From Sphingomonadales bacterium (lineage in GTDB: Bacteria > Pseudomonadota > Alphaproteobacteria > Sphingomonadales > Sphingomonadaceae), in contig JADJGU010000001.1 of NCBI GenBank assembly GCA_016707885.1, positions 62,001 through 126,000 on the forward strand: a stretch of DNA of 64,000 bases, given 5' to 3'. How positions within the stretch are numbered: position 1 is the first letter of the stretch; each line of letters opens with the position of its first letter. Below are positions 34,814 to 43,430 of this stretch, piece by piece. The position numbers and the translations under genes were made by a program. The notes below the pieces were generated by a model, which ran no database searches, was not told where the DNA came from, and worked only from the letters and a program-made list of their open reading frames with translations.

Positions 34814-37648
34814 TTAGCCGCCCAATTTGTCTTTGAGTGCCGCCAACTGCAGCGCAAGCGCCGACGGGGCAGCAGATTGCGGTTTGCTTTTGGGCGCCGG
34901 GGCTGCACGTTTTTCACGCGGCGGGCCCATGCCCTTTTGCGGCTTCCGGTCGTCACGCCGCCGCCCATTTTGCTCAACAGGCTTGGGTTTGCGGATTCCG
35001 ACCCAGCGCCAATGGGTCAGGTTCGCAGGCTGTGGTGAAATGGTTGAAGGTTGCTGTTCGGCCGATTGCTCATCGGTAAACGACGAGTCTGTTTCCTCAA
35101 CGGCAGAGGAAGTTAGTTCGACACTATCTGAAATTGCTTCGGATACCGTTTCGGCAGCATCGTCCCCGGCAATAGTCGCCACCGGATCGTCCGCAAGAGT
35201 TTCGGCAACGGAGTTGGCTTCTCCTGTTTGCACACCCGCCTGCACTTCCGCTTTGACAGCAATCCGGCGGAAACCGGCATCGCGCATCAACGCTTGCAAT
35301 CCCTCTTCGCTTAAGCCCAGCGAAGTCGCGAACGCCATATCCATACCAAATTCCAGCGCCTGCCCGCGCGCTTCATGTGCCTTTTTGATGACACGCTCGG
35401 CCAGATCGATGCGGACATATTCGTTGCCAACGCGGCGATAGCCCGCATTGCGACAATCGGCCGTCGAGGCGAAATTCCACTCTTTCAGATGCACCGCGCT
35501 TTCAGGCGGTAATTCAGGCATCGGCTTTTCAGTTTGCGCCGCAAACAGCGCCGAGCGCCAGCGTGTGGCAGCTGGTTTTAGAATAGCATGATGATAGACA
35601 TCAAGCGCCCCGAAAACGATCCCCGCCTTGCGCGCCGCGCCACGAGCCTCTTTGGGCAAAGCGGTCAGCGTGTCTGCCAGAAACTGCCGCCCGGCGATTC
35701 CGCCCGCATCGGCCAAGCGTGCAGCCAAAGCGCGCACCATTCCGTCAGTTGCAGCGTCGGCCGCCAACTGATTTAGCGCAACCAACCCGCCCATATGTTT
35801 GGCGAGTTGTTCTTGGATCCAGCCTTCGGCTTTTTCAGCGATGGCGCGCAAATCATCGCCTTCGAGCCCAGCGACTGCACGAACCGGCTTGAAGAGCGGC
35901 TGCAATAGGCTTCGTCCTTTGGCCAGGTGGCCGAGCACCGCGCCGTTCCAATGCAATGCCGGACGTCCATCGGCATCGCGCGTCAGCGAAAATTCCTGCC
36001 CTTCGGCCATTAATACCGCCCTCACCTTGTCTTTCAGATATGCTGCCAGATGTCGCTCGGCTGCTGCAAGCAGCAATTTACGTTCCCCGACTCGGGCCGT
36101 GGAATCGACGCGAAAGGTGAAGCCGTCAAGCTCGCCAATATGCTCACCATCGACGAATACCTGATTTTCCGGGTCGACCAGAACGGGAAGCAGTGCATCG
36201 TCCTTACCACTTTTGCGCAACAGCATTGATGTCCGCCGGTCAACGAAACGCTGGCGGAGCGCATTATGCAGCGCGTCAGACAGCTTTTCCTCCAGCCTGC
36301 GCGCGCGTTCGGCCATAGCTGGTGGATCTTCAACCCAGTCACCGCGATGCGCTACATAAGTCCAGGTCCGTACTGCTGCGATCCGCGCCGAGATCGTGTC
36401 AACATCGCCCTGAATGTTGTCGAGCCGCGCCAGTTCACTGGCGACATAGCTGTGCGGCAAGGGGCCACCCTGCGCCATATGCTCCCAAAGTGCTGCGACA
36501 AAACGGCTATGATGTTCGAAGCCGGTCTGGCGGAAGTCGGGCAGGCTTGCGACTTCCCACAGACGCGCAACACCTTTCGGGCCGGTCAATCGGTCAGTTA
36601 CCTGCGACATATCAGCAAGGCGCTTGAGCACCGACAGGTCGATGGCTTCGGGTGCTGCGCGCAATGGCGGGCCATCGGGTTTTGCCTCCAGATCGGCAAT
36701 CAACTTGGCTAGGCTATCGAAACGCGGCTCTGCCTCGCGCCAATACATCCAGTCGAGTGCCGGGAATTGGTGACTCTCAATCGCAAGCACTTCCTCGGCG
36801 GTCATTTCGCCCGCTTCGCCCGCCACCGTGCCAAAGGTGCCGTCGCGCTGATGCCGCCCTGCCCGTCCTGCAATCTGCGCCATTTCGGCGACCGTTAGCC
36901 GTCGCGTGCGATTGCCGTCAAATTTGGATAGCCCAGCAAAAGCAATATGCTGGACATCCAAGTTCAGACCCATTCCTATGGCGTCGGTTGCCACCAGATA
37001 GTCGACCTCACCCGACTGAAACATCTCCACCTGCGCATTGCGGGTGCGTGGGCTAAGCGCCCCCATCACGACCGCAGCCCCGCCGCGCAACCGGCGCAAC
37101 AGTTCGGCCACGGCGTAAACTTGCTCAACCGAAAAGGCGACGATGGCGGATCGCTTTGGCAGACGGGAGAGCTTTTTCGGCCCCGAATAGCTCAAGGTTG
37201 AAAAGCGCGGGCGCGAGATAATCTCGGCTTCGGGCAATAATGCGCGAACCATTGGGCGCAGGCTCTCGGAGCCGAGGATCATCGTCTCCTCCCGCCCGCG
37301 CACATGCAGCATCCGGTCCGTGAAAATATGCCCGCGCTCGGGATCTGCGCCCAATTGCGCCTCATCGAGCGCCGCAAAGGCGAATTGCCGTTCTATGGGC
37401 ATCGATTCGGCGGTGCAGAGATACCAGCGCGCCCCGGGCGGTTCGATCCGCTCCTCCCCTGTTATCAACGCGACTTCCTTCGGCCCCTTGATGGCGACCA
37501 CCCGATCATAAATCTCACGCGCCAACAGCCGCAGCGGAAAGCCCATAACGCCGCTTGAATGCGCACAGAGCCGTTCGACCGCGAGGTGCGTCTTGCCGGT
37601 GTTGGTGGGCCCAAGCACGGCCTTTACGGGAACTTTGGGGGAGGACAT
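34814..37648 (-). CDS. SUV3-like DEAD/DEAH helicase
   Basis: A 944-residue RNA/DNA helicase resembling mitochondrial SUPV3L1. The Walker A is AVLGPTNTGKTHLAVE, the DExx box is AALDEAQLGADPERGHIFTDR, and motifs IV-VI include VVMGALSPRTRNAQVEMF, VATDAIGMGLNLDVQHIAF and QIAGRAGRHQRDGTFG. The C-terminal third is alphaproteobacteria-specific, ending in a basic, Pro/Ala/Lys-rich tail. Alphaproteobacterial members have been linked to RNA turnover; the exact role is unknown. Upstream of and coupled to the S4 gene. Confidence 0.9.
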   Translation of the reverse strand: MSSPKVPVKAVLGPTNTGKTHLAVERLCAHSSGVMGFPLRLLAREIYDRVVAIKGPKEVALITGEERIEPPGARWYLCTAESMPIERQFAFAALDEAQLGADPERGHIFTDRMLHVRGREETMILGSESLRPMVRALLPEAEIISRPRFSTLSYSGPKKLSRLPKRSAIVAFSVEQVYAVAELLRRLRGGAAVVMGALSPRTRNAQVEMFQSGEVDYLVATDAIGMGLNLDVQHIAFAGLSKFDGNRTRRLTVAEMAQIAGRAGRHQRDGTFGTVAGEAGEMTAEEVLAIESHQFPALDWMYWREAEPRFDSLAKLIADLEAKPDGPPLRAAPEAIDLSVLKRLADMSQVTDRLTGPKGVARLWEVASLPDFRQTGFEHHSRFVAALWEHMAQGGPLPHSYVASELARLDNIQGDVDTISARIAAVRTWTYVAHRGDWVEDPPAMAERARRLEEKLSDALHNALRQRFVDRRTSMLLRKSGKDDALLPVLVDPENQVFVDGEHIGELDGFTFRVDSTARVGERKLLLAAAERHLAAYLKDKVRAVLMAEGQEFSLTRDADGRPALHWNGAVLGHLAKGRSLLQPLFKPVRAVAGLEGDDLRAIAEKAEGWIQEQLAKHMGGLVALNQLAADAATDGMVRALAARLADAGGIAGRQFLADTLTALPKEARGAARKAGIVFGALDVYHHAILKPAATRWRSALFAAQTEKPMPELPPESAVHLKEWNFASTADCRNAGYRRVGNEYVRIDLAERVIKKAHEARGQALEFGMDMAFATSLGLSEEGLQALMRDAGFRRIAVKAEVQAGVQTGEANSVAETLADDPVATIAGDDAAETVSEAISDSVELTSSAVEETDSSFTDEQSAEQQPSTISPQPANLTHWRWVGIRKPKPVEQNGRRRDDRKPQKGMGPPREKRAAPAPKSKPQSAAPSALALQLAALKDKLGG

Positions 37649-37761
37649 TATCGCGCCTGCCTATCAGCCCCCTTCCAACGCGGCTAGACCGGATTTAAGC
37701 TGTTCCCTTTGGCTCGCCTTAAATAGTTGCAACTGAAATCTTTGCAGGGCATTTGCCTCAC

Positions 37762-38928
37762 ATGAGCAACCTACCCACACTCGACTTCGCCCTAGGCGAA
37801 AATGCGGAGATGATCCGCGAAACCACCTATCGCTTTTCGACCGACAAAATTGCGCCGCTGGCCGCCAAGATCGACGCCGACGACTGGTTCCCGCGCGAAG
37901 AGCTCTGGACCGCGATGGGCGAACTCGGCCTGCACGGGATTACGGTCGACGAAGAAGATGGCGGCCTCGGGCTTGGCTATCTCGAGCACGTCGTCGCGGT
38001 CGAAGAAGTCAGCCGCGCATCGGCCTCGATCGGCCTTTCCTACGGCGCGCACTCCAACCTGTGCGTCAACCAGATCCGCCGCTGGGCCAATCCCGAACAA
38101 AAGGCGAAATATTTGCCCAAGCTGGTATCGGGCGAACATGTCGGCAGCCTCGCCATGTCTGAAGCAGGCGCCGGTTCAGACGTCGTCTCGATGAAGCTCA
38201 AGGCTGACAGCGTGCAGGGCGGATTTGTGCTCAACGGCACCAAATTCTGGATCACCAATGCACCCTATGCCGACACTCTGGTGGTCTATGCCAAGACCGC
38301 GCCCGAAAGCGGATCACGCGGGATCAGTGCTTTCCTGATCGAAAAGGATGATGAGGGTTTCAGCATCGGCCAGAAAATCGACAAAATGGGCATGCGAGGC
38401 TCGCCAACCGCAGAACTGGTGTTCAACGACTGTTTCGTCCCCGAAGATCGCATCATGGGTCCGTTGCATGGCGGTGTCGGCGTGTTGATGAGCGGACTGG
38501 ATTATGAGCGGGTCGTGCTTGCTGGCCTGCAACTGGGCGTGATGCAGGCCTGCCTCGATGTCGTCCTGCCTTATGTCCGCGAGCGTAAGCAATTCGGCAA
38601 GGCGATCGGCACTTTTCAGCTGATGCAGGCCAAGGTCGCCGACATGTATGTCGCGCTCAATTCCGCCCGTTCATACGTCTACAATGTCGCCCGCGCCTGC
38701 GATGCCGGGCAGACCACCCGCTTTGATGCGGCGGGCGCAATCCTGCTCGCGAGCGAAAGCGCGGTGAAGGTGGCTGGCGAAGCCATTCAGGCATTGGGCG
38801 GCGCGGGCTATACCAAGGATTGGCCGGTCGAGCGTTATTGGCGCGATTCCAAGCTGCTCGATATTGGTGCCGGCACCAACGAAATCCGCCGCATGCTGAT
38901 CGGGCGGGAATTGATCGGGGCGGCATGA
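37762..38928 (+). CDS. ivd: Isovaleryl-CoA dehydrogenase
   Basis: A 388-residue acyl-CoA dehydrogenase of the isovaleryl type, acting in leucine breakdown (isovaleryl-CoA to 3-methylcrotonyl-CoA). The FAD site regions AMSEAGAGSDVVSMKLKA and FWITNAPYADTLVVYAK are clear, the catalytic Glu context GLDYERVVLAG is that of isovaleryl-CoA dehydrogenase (rather than the usual C-terminal Glu), and IGAGTNEIRRMLIGRE closes the domain. The ATG at 37762 starts the family N-terminus; a TTG three codons earlier is ignored. Its stop overlaps the next gene in ATGA. Confidence 0.93.
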   Translation: MSNLPTLDFALGENAEMIRETTYRFSTDKIAPLAAKIDADDWFPREELWTAMGELGLHGITVDEEDGGLGLGYLEHVVAVEEVSRASASIGLSYGAHSNLCVNQIRRWANPEQKAKYLPKLVSGEHVGSLAMSEAGAGSDVVSMKLKADSVQGGFVLNGTKFWITNAPYADTLVVYAKTAPESGSRGISAFLIEKDDEGFSIGQKIDKMGMRGSPTAELVFNDCFVPEDRIMGPLHGGVGVLMSGLDYERVVLAGLQLGVMQACLDVVLPYVRERKQFGKAIGTFQLMQAKVADMYVALNSARSYVYNVARACDAGQTTRFDAAGAILLASESAVKVAGEAIQALGGAGYTKDWPVERYWRDSKLLDIGAGTNEIRRMLIGRELIGAA

Positions 38929-39662
38929 CGTCACGTCCCGTACTCGGCGTTATTGCTTGCAACCGCATCGTCGGCACCGAGCCGGCGCAGGCGGTGATGG
39001 AACGCTATATCCGGGCGGCGATGACCTATGCCGATGTTGCGGCGTTGATCGTCCCTTCGCTACCCGACCTGATGACCGCGGCAGAAGTTGCCCCGCGTCT
39101 GGACGGCATATTGCTGACTGGCAGCCCGTCCAACGTTGCGACCGCACGCTATGGCGACTTTGGCGGGGAAGGCCCGTTTGATGAAGGTCGCGACGAAATC
39201 GCGCTTTCGATGGTCGACCGGATGATCGACCTCAAAAAGCCGGTTTTCGGCATCTGCCGCGGTTTTCAGGAAATCAATGTTGCTATGGGCGGCACTCTGC
39301 GCCGCGATACCAGCGCGAGCGATGAACTTATCCGTCACCATGCCCCCGATGGCGTGTCGTTCGACGCGATGTTCGAACATCGGCACCCAGTGGAGCTGGC
39401 CGAAGGTGGATTGCTGGCCTCTGCATATGCCAAGCCCGGCCTTGATGTGAATTCGGTGCACTATCAGGGCATCGGCAAGCTGGCCGATGGTTTGACCATC
39501 GAAGCGCGCGCGCCCGACGGCCTGGTCGAAGCCTATAGTGCCCGTCCCAATGGCGCGCCGTTGCTTGCAGTCCAGTGGCACCCCGAATGGGGTACCGAGC
39601 AAGATCCGGATTCGCAGACCTATTTTCACCTGCTCGGAAAGGCGCTAAGAGGTGAGTTATGA
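38925..39662 (+). CDS. puuD: Gamma-glutamyl-GABA hydrolase (PuuD/SpuA-like)
   Basis: A 245-residue class I glutamine amidotransferase-like peptidase of the PuuD type, which cleaves gamma-glutamyl-GABA to GABA and glutamate, the last step of the gamma-glutamylated putrescine route. The nucleophile is in FGICRGFQEINVAMGG (Cys in GICRG), and the catalytic His/Glu pair is LLAVQWHPEW. The ATG overlaps the stop of ivd as ATGA. It is the first gene of the polyamine region and is followed by a large hairpin and the SpuC-like aminotransferase. Confidence 0.9.
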   Translation: MTSRPVLGVIACNRIVGTEPAQAVMERYIRAAMTYADVAALIVPSLPDLMTAAEVAPRLDGILLTGSPSNVATARYGDFGGEGPFDEGRDEIALSMVDRMIDLKKPVFGICRGFQEINVAMGGTLRRDTSASDELIRHHAPDGVSFDAMFEHRHPVELAEGGLLASAYAKPGLDVNSVHYQGIGKLADGLTIEARAPDGLVEAYSARPNGAPLLAVQWHPEWGTEQDPDSQTYFHLLGKALRGEL

Positions 39663-39720
39663 ACCGGTGCATCACCCGTTATAACCGCTACCAAGCGCGG
39701 ATCGGCTTTTCGCCTTAGTC

Positions 39721-39825
39721 CCTTTTGAATCACGCAGAGGCGCGGAGGAACCAGAGTTTTCTACTCTCTACTTTTGCTGAAACTCTCTGCGTTCTCCGCG
39801 CCTCTGCGTGATAATATTCAAAAGG
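39721..39825. repeat. 105-base near-palindrome enclosing the ribosome site of the next gene
   Basis: Nested inverted repeats: outer arms CCTTTTGAAT (39721) and ATTCAAAAGG (39816-39825), inner arms CACGCAGAGGCGCGGAG (39731-39747) and CTCCGCGCCTCTGCGTG (39794-39810), and AGAGTTT / AAACTCT inside. A 5-base ATAAT bulge interrupts the right arm. The inner motif has the look of a Sphingomonad extragenic repeat. The AAAGGA ribosome site (39821-39826) of the aminotransferase at 39834 falls in the outer stem. Confidence 0.8.
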
Positions 39826-39833
39826 ATCAAGAA

Positions 39834-41207
39834 ATGCCCCGCAATTACGATATCGCCGAACTCCGCCGTCTCGACATCGCCCACCACCTGCCCGCGCAAG
39901 CCGATTGGCAGGAAATCGAAAATCTGGGCGGCAGCCGCATCATCACCCATGCTGAAGGCTGCTACATCCACGATGGCGATGGCAACCGCATCCTCGACGG
40001 CATGGCGGGACTTTGGTGCGTCAATGTCGGCTATGGTCGCGATGAACTGGCGGATGTCGCCGCAGAGCAGATGCGCGAGCTGCCTTATTACAACAGCTTC
40101 TTCAAAACCGCGAACCCGCCCGCAGTTTTGTTGGCCGACAAGATTTCCAGCCTTACGGGCGGTCGCCTGCCCCATGTTTTCTTCAACAGCTCGGGCAGCG
40201 AAGCCAATGACACAATTTTCCGTCTTGTCCGGCAATATTGGAAACTGAAGGGCGATCCGAAGCGGCAGACATTCATCAGCCGGATCAACGCCTATCATGG
40301 CTCCACACTGGCAGGTGTTGGCCTGGGCGGCATGAAGGCGATGCACAATATCGGCGGCGATCCCATCCCCGGCGTTGAGCATGTCCGCCAGCCTTATTGG
40401 TATAATGAAGGCCGCGACATGTCTCCCGAGGCGTTTGGCACAGCCTGTGCGGAAGCCATTGAGTCCAAAATCCTTGAAGTTGGCCCCGAAAATGTTGCCG
40501 CCTTCATTGGTGAGCCAGTGCAAGGCGCAGGTGGAGTTATCATTCCTCCCACCAATTACTGGCCGCAGGTTGAGGCAGTCTGCCGCAAATATGGCATATT
40601 GATGATCTGCGACGAGGTCATCTGCGGCTTCGGCCGCACCGGCAATATGTGGGGCCATGAAACCATGGGCGTAAAGCCCGACATAATCGCCATGGCCAAG
40701 GGGCTGTCGTCGGGTTACCTGCCCATCTCTGCCGTGGCGGTCAGTGCCGATATCATCAAGGTGATGAAGACCGGCGGCGATTTCGTCCACGGATACACCT
40801 ATTCCGGTCACCCCGTTTCAGCAGCAGTGGCGCTGCGCAACATCGAAATCATGGAGCGTGAAGGGCTGGTCGAAAAGGTTCGCAGCGAAACCGGGCCCTA
40901 TCTGGCAAAGGCGCTGGCCACATTGAGCGATCACCCCCTGGTAGGCGAAGCTCGCTCGATCGGCCTGCTCGGTGCCGTTGAAATCGTTGCCGACAAAGCA
41001 ACCGGTGCCCGCTTCGGCGGCGCGGAAGGCACTGCCGGCCCGATGGTGCGCGACATCTGCATTCGCAACGGCCTGATGGTGCGCGGCATTCGCGACAGCA
41101 TCGTGATGTGCCCGCCACTAATCATCACTACCAGCCAGATTGACGACCTTGTCGGCATCATCCGCAAGTCGCTGGACGAGGCCGAGCCAAAACTGCGCGC
41201 ACTCTGA
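39834..41207 (+). CDS. Class III aminotransferase, SpuC-like (putrescine/omega-amino)
   Basis: A 457-residue PLP enzyme of the class III omega-aminotransferase family, close in form to SpuC/putrescine-pyruvate aminotransferases. Typical segments are GMAGLWCVNVGYGR, FFNSSGSEANDTIFRL, the PLP-carboxylate strand LMICDEVICGFGRTGN and the Schiff-base lysine in IIAMAKGLSSGYLP. Start at MPRNYD has AAAGGA 8 bases upstream. Its place next to puuD and opposite the pot/puu operon supports action on a polyamine-derived amine; substrate unproven. Confidence 0.88.
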   Translation: MPRNYDIAELRRLDIAHHLPAQADWQEIENLGGSRIITHAEGCYIHDGDGNRILDGMAGLWCVNVGYGRDELADVAAEQMRELPYYNSFFKTANPPAVLLADKISSLTGGRLPHVFFNSSGSEANDTIFRLVRQYWKLKGDPKRQTFISRINAYHGSTLAGVGLGGMKAMHNIGGDPIPGVEHVRQPYWYNEGRDMSPEAFGTACAEAIESKILEVGPENVAAFIGEPVQGAGGVIIPPTNYWPQVEAVCRKYGILMICDEVICGFGRTGNMWGHETMGVKPDIIAMAKGLSSGYLPISAVAVSADIIKVMKTGGDFVHGYTYSGHPVSAAVALRNIEIMEREGLVEKVRSETGPYLAKALATLSDHPLVGEARSIGLLGAVEIVADKATGARFGGAEGTAGPMVRDICIRNGLMVRGIRDSIVMCPPLIITTSQIDDLVGIIRKSLDEAEPKLRAL

Positions 41208-41223
41208 AGGGTTGACGTCCATG

Positions 41224-41246
41224 CCCGCCTGATTCATTTAGGCGGG
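41224..41246. promoter_or_regulatory. Hairpin containing the ribosome site of the 41248 gene
   Basis: CCCGCCT (41224-41230) and AGGCGGG (41240-41246) form a perfect 7-bp stem around a 9-base loop, ending one base before the ATG at 41248. The GGCGGG that could serve as Shine-Dalgarno is inside the stem. It may also end transcription of the upstream aminotransferase, though no T tract follows. Confidence 0.5.
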
Positions 41247-41247
41247 T

Positions 41248-41445
41248 ATGACCGACAACTCTGAAGACACCCCGCCCGATAACGAAACCATGCGCGAAGT
41301 GAAGCGTGCCAAGGCGCGGAAGGAAGCCGCAGAGGAAAAGGGGGGGATCGGCTGGAAAACCGCGGCTGGCATCGGCATCGGTTCAGCAGCGCTGGCCGCC
41401 GCGCTCATCTATGCGAACAAGGCGCGCAAGAAGGATAGCGATTAG
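41248..41445 (+). CDS. Small membrane protein of unknown function
   Basis: A 65-residue protein: an acidic N-terminus, a charged stretch (REVKRAKARKEAAEEKGG), one hydrophobic helix (WKTAAGIGIGSAALAAALIYANKA) and a basic end (RKKDSD). One membrane crossing is predicted. I do not recognise a named family. The start codon follows directly after a hairpin. It lies between the aminotransferase and the FKBP gene, 47 bases from the latter. Confidence 0.6.
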   Translation: MTDNSEDTPPDNETMREVKRAKARKEAAEEKGGIGWKTAAGIGIGSAALAAALIYANKARKKDSD

Positions 41446-41492
41446 TCGAACCGCGCTGGACATTTCCAGCGCTTCGCCTACCGCGTTCGGCG

Positions 41493-42299
41493 ATGACTGA
41501 CATATTCCGATCTGCAGTGCTGGGCGCTGTTTCCACCGCCGCATTGCTGGCTTTCCCCGCCCTACCCGCTTCAGCGGCGACGCCAGAGCCAGCGAAACCT
41601 GTCCTTATATGCAAGGTCAAGACGCCTGAAGGGCTGTCCTACACCGTGATCAAGGCGGGCAAGGGCGAGAAGCCGGGGCCGGATTCGAAGGTCGAAGTCA
41701 ATTATTCGGGGCGCCTTGCTGCAGACGGCAGCGAGTTTGACTCAGGCGAAGGCGCGAAGTTCAAGGTTGGCGGCGTCATCCCCGGCTTTGCCCAGGGGCT
41801 GAAGATGATGCAGCCAGGCGGCAAATACCGGCTCTGCATCCCCTCCGCGCTGGGTTACGGCCCGGAGGGCGGCGACCCAATCCCGCCCAATGCCGATCTG
41901 GTGTTCGAGGTTGAACTCTTGTCATTCACCACCCCGCCTCCCAAGCCGGTGATCGCACCGGCCGATAGGGCGTGCGCGCAAAGCACAGCTTCAGGCCTTG
42001 GCTATTCGATGGTGACGGCTGGGACGGGACGGATCCCTTCGGACGCTGATATGGCGCTGGTCGATTTCACCCTGTTCGATGCAGAGAGCGGCGTAGTGCA
42101 GGAGAAACGCGACTGGGAAAAAATCCCGCTCGCCATGGCAACGCCGCTGTTCGGCGAGGCGCTGAAAATGATGCCGGCCGGATCAACCTATCGCTTCTGC
42201 ATGCCCAAGCCCGACGGCACAATGGGCGCACCGCAATCGGGCACCAACATCATTGTGACTTTGATTGATATACGGCCAGCCCCTCCCGCCGAAGATTGA
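41493..42299 (+). CDS. Secreted FKBP-type peptidyl-prolyl isomerase with a second degenerate domain
   Basis: A 268-residue exported protein. After the signal peptide (to PASAA) a canonical FKBP domain follows (residues about 45-147, with VEVNYSGRLAADGSEFDS, GVIPGFAQGLKMMQPGGKYRLCIPS and ALGYG). A second FKBP-like domain (about 160-262) has GEALKMMPAGSTYRFCMP but lacks the aromatic Tyr-Gly loop, so it is probably not catalytic. One Cys in each domain (LCIPS, FCMPK) may be structural. It sits inside the polyamine region, convergent with potA with a 2-base gap. Confidence 0.85.
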   Translation: MTDIFRSAVLGAVSTAALLAFPALPASAATPEPAKPVLICKVKTPEGLSYTVIKAGKGEKPGPDSKVEVNYSGRLAADGSEFDSGEGAKFKVGGVIPGFAQGLKMMQPGGKYRLCIPSALGYGPEGGDPIPPNADLVFEVELLSFTTPPPKPVIAPADRACAQSTASGLGYSMVTAGTGRIPSDADMALVDFTLFDAESGVVQEKRDWEKIPLAMATPLFGEALKMMPAGSTYRFCMPKPDGTMGAPQSGTNIIVTLIDIRPAPPAED

Positions 42300-42301
42300 G
42301 C

Positions 42302-43429
42302 TTAGCTAAGCAACACAACCGGGCTGTCGGCACGCCAGTGCATGCTGACGCGGTCGTCCCAAGTGAAATCTTCCTGATCATGGCGTGACAGGTTGGGGCG
42401 CGATACGCGGATCATTTCGCCGCTATCGAGCTTGATCTCGTAAAGTGTGATGTCGCCGAGATAGCTCATCCCCTTGATCACGCCGCGCGCGAAATTATGG
42501 CCGTCGGGCGCATCCTGCGCGGCGGCGCGCACGGCTTTCCCCTCACCCGGCACGTGCAGGTAGATTTTTTCAGGCCGCAGCGCGATCCAGACATCGGCAC
42601 CGTGCGGTCCGGTGACGCCATGGTTCAGATAAACCTTGCCGATCCCCGGACATTCGACCGCAGCCTTGTCCGGCTCGTCGAGCGTCAGCTTGCCTTCGAA
42701 GATATTCACCGAGCCGACAAAGTCAGCGACAAAACGATTGGCGGGGAATTCGTACAGGTCCGATGGCCCGGCCAGTTGCGCGACTTCGCCCTTGTTAATC
42801 ACGGCAATGCGGCTCGCCATCGACAGCGCTTCATCCTGATCGTGCGTGACGGTCACGAAAGTGATGCCAACCTGGTCCTGCAAGTCCGAAAGCTCGAACT
42901 GCATCTGTGCGCGCAACTTGGCATCGAGCGCGGAAAGCGGCTCGTCGAGCAAAAGCACCTTGGGCCGCATCACCAGACTGCGAGCAAGCGCGACACGCTG
43001 GCGTTGGCCGCCCGACATCTGGTCGGGCATGCGGTCTTCAAACCCGCCAAGTTTAACGAGCTCCAAAGCCTCACGCACGCGATCCTCGCGCTCGCCCCGG
43101 CCGACGCCGCGGATCTTAAGGCCGTAAGCGACATTGTCTGCCACCGACATGTGCGGGAAGACCGCGTAGCTCTGGAACACCATGTTCACCGGTCGCTTGT
43201 TCGGCGGCACATCGCTGACGTCGACGCCATCGATGATGATCTGGCCTTCGGTCGGCAATTCGAACCCGGCGATCATGCGCAGCAGCGTCGTCTTGCCGCA
43301 GCCCGAGGGACCGAGCAGGACGAAAAACTCGCCTGCCATAATGTCCAGATTGACATTATCGACCGCGGTCACCTTGCCAAAGCGTTTGGAAACATTGCGG
43401 ATCTGGATGATGGGTTGTGGGTCGGACAT
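42302..43429 (-). CDS. potA: Polyamine ABC transporter ATP-binding protein
   Basis: A 375-residue ATPase for spermidine/putrescine uptake. Walker A (LLGPSGCGKTTLLR), Q-loop (VFQSYAVFPHMSV), signature (QMSGGQRQRVALARSL) and Walker B (VLLLDEPLSALD) are complete, followed by a C-terminal TOBE domain. The start at 43429 (MSDPQP) is one base after the potI stop. Fourth gene of the potF-H-I-A order, cotranscribed with the puu enzymes. The PotG/PotA subtype cannot be settled. Confidence 0.95.
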   Translation of the reverse strand: MSDPQPIIQIRNVSKRFGKVTAVDNVNLDIMAGEFFVLLGPSGCGKTTLLRMIAGFELPTEGQIIIDGVDVSDVPPNKRPVNMVFQSYAVFPHMSVADNVAYGLKIRGVGRGEREDRVREALELVKLGGFEDRMPDQMSGGQRQRVALARSLVMRPKVLLLDEPLSALDAKLRAQMQFELSDLQDQVGITFVTVTHDQDEALSMASRIAVINKGEVAQLAGPSDLYEFPANRFVADFVGSVNIFEGKLTLDEPDKAAVECPGIGKVYLNHGVTGPHGADVWIALRPEKIYLHVPGEGKAVRAAAQDAPDGHNFARGVIKGMSYLGDITLYEIKLDSGEMIRVSRPNLSRHDQEDFTWDDRVSMHWRADSPVVLLS

Positions 43430-43430
43430 A

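Noticed and set aside
39768..40811. 347-codon frame on the minus strand
   Set aside because: Antisense to the SpuC-like aminotransferase; no family features.
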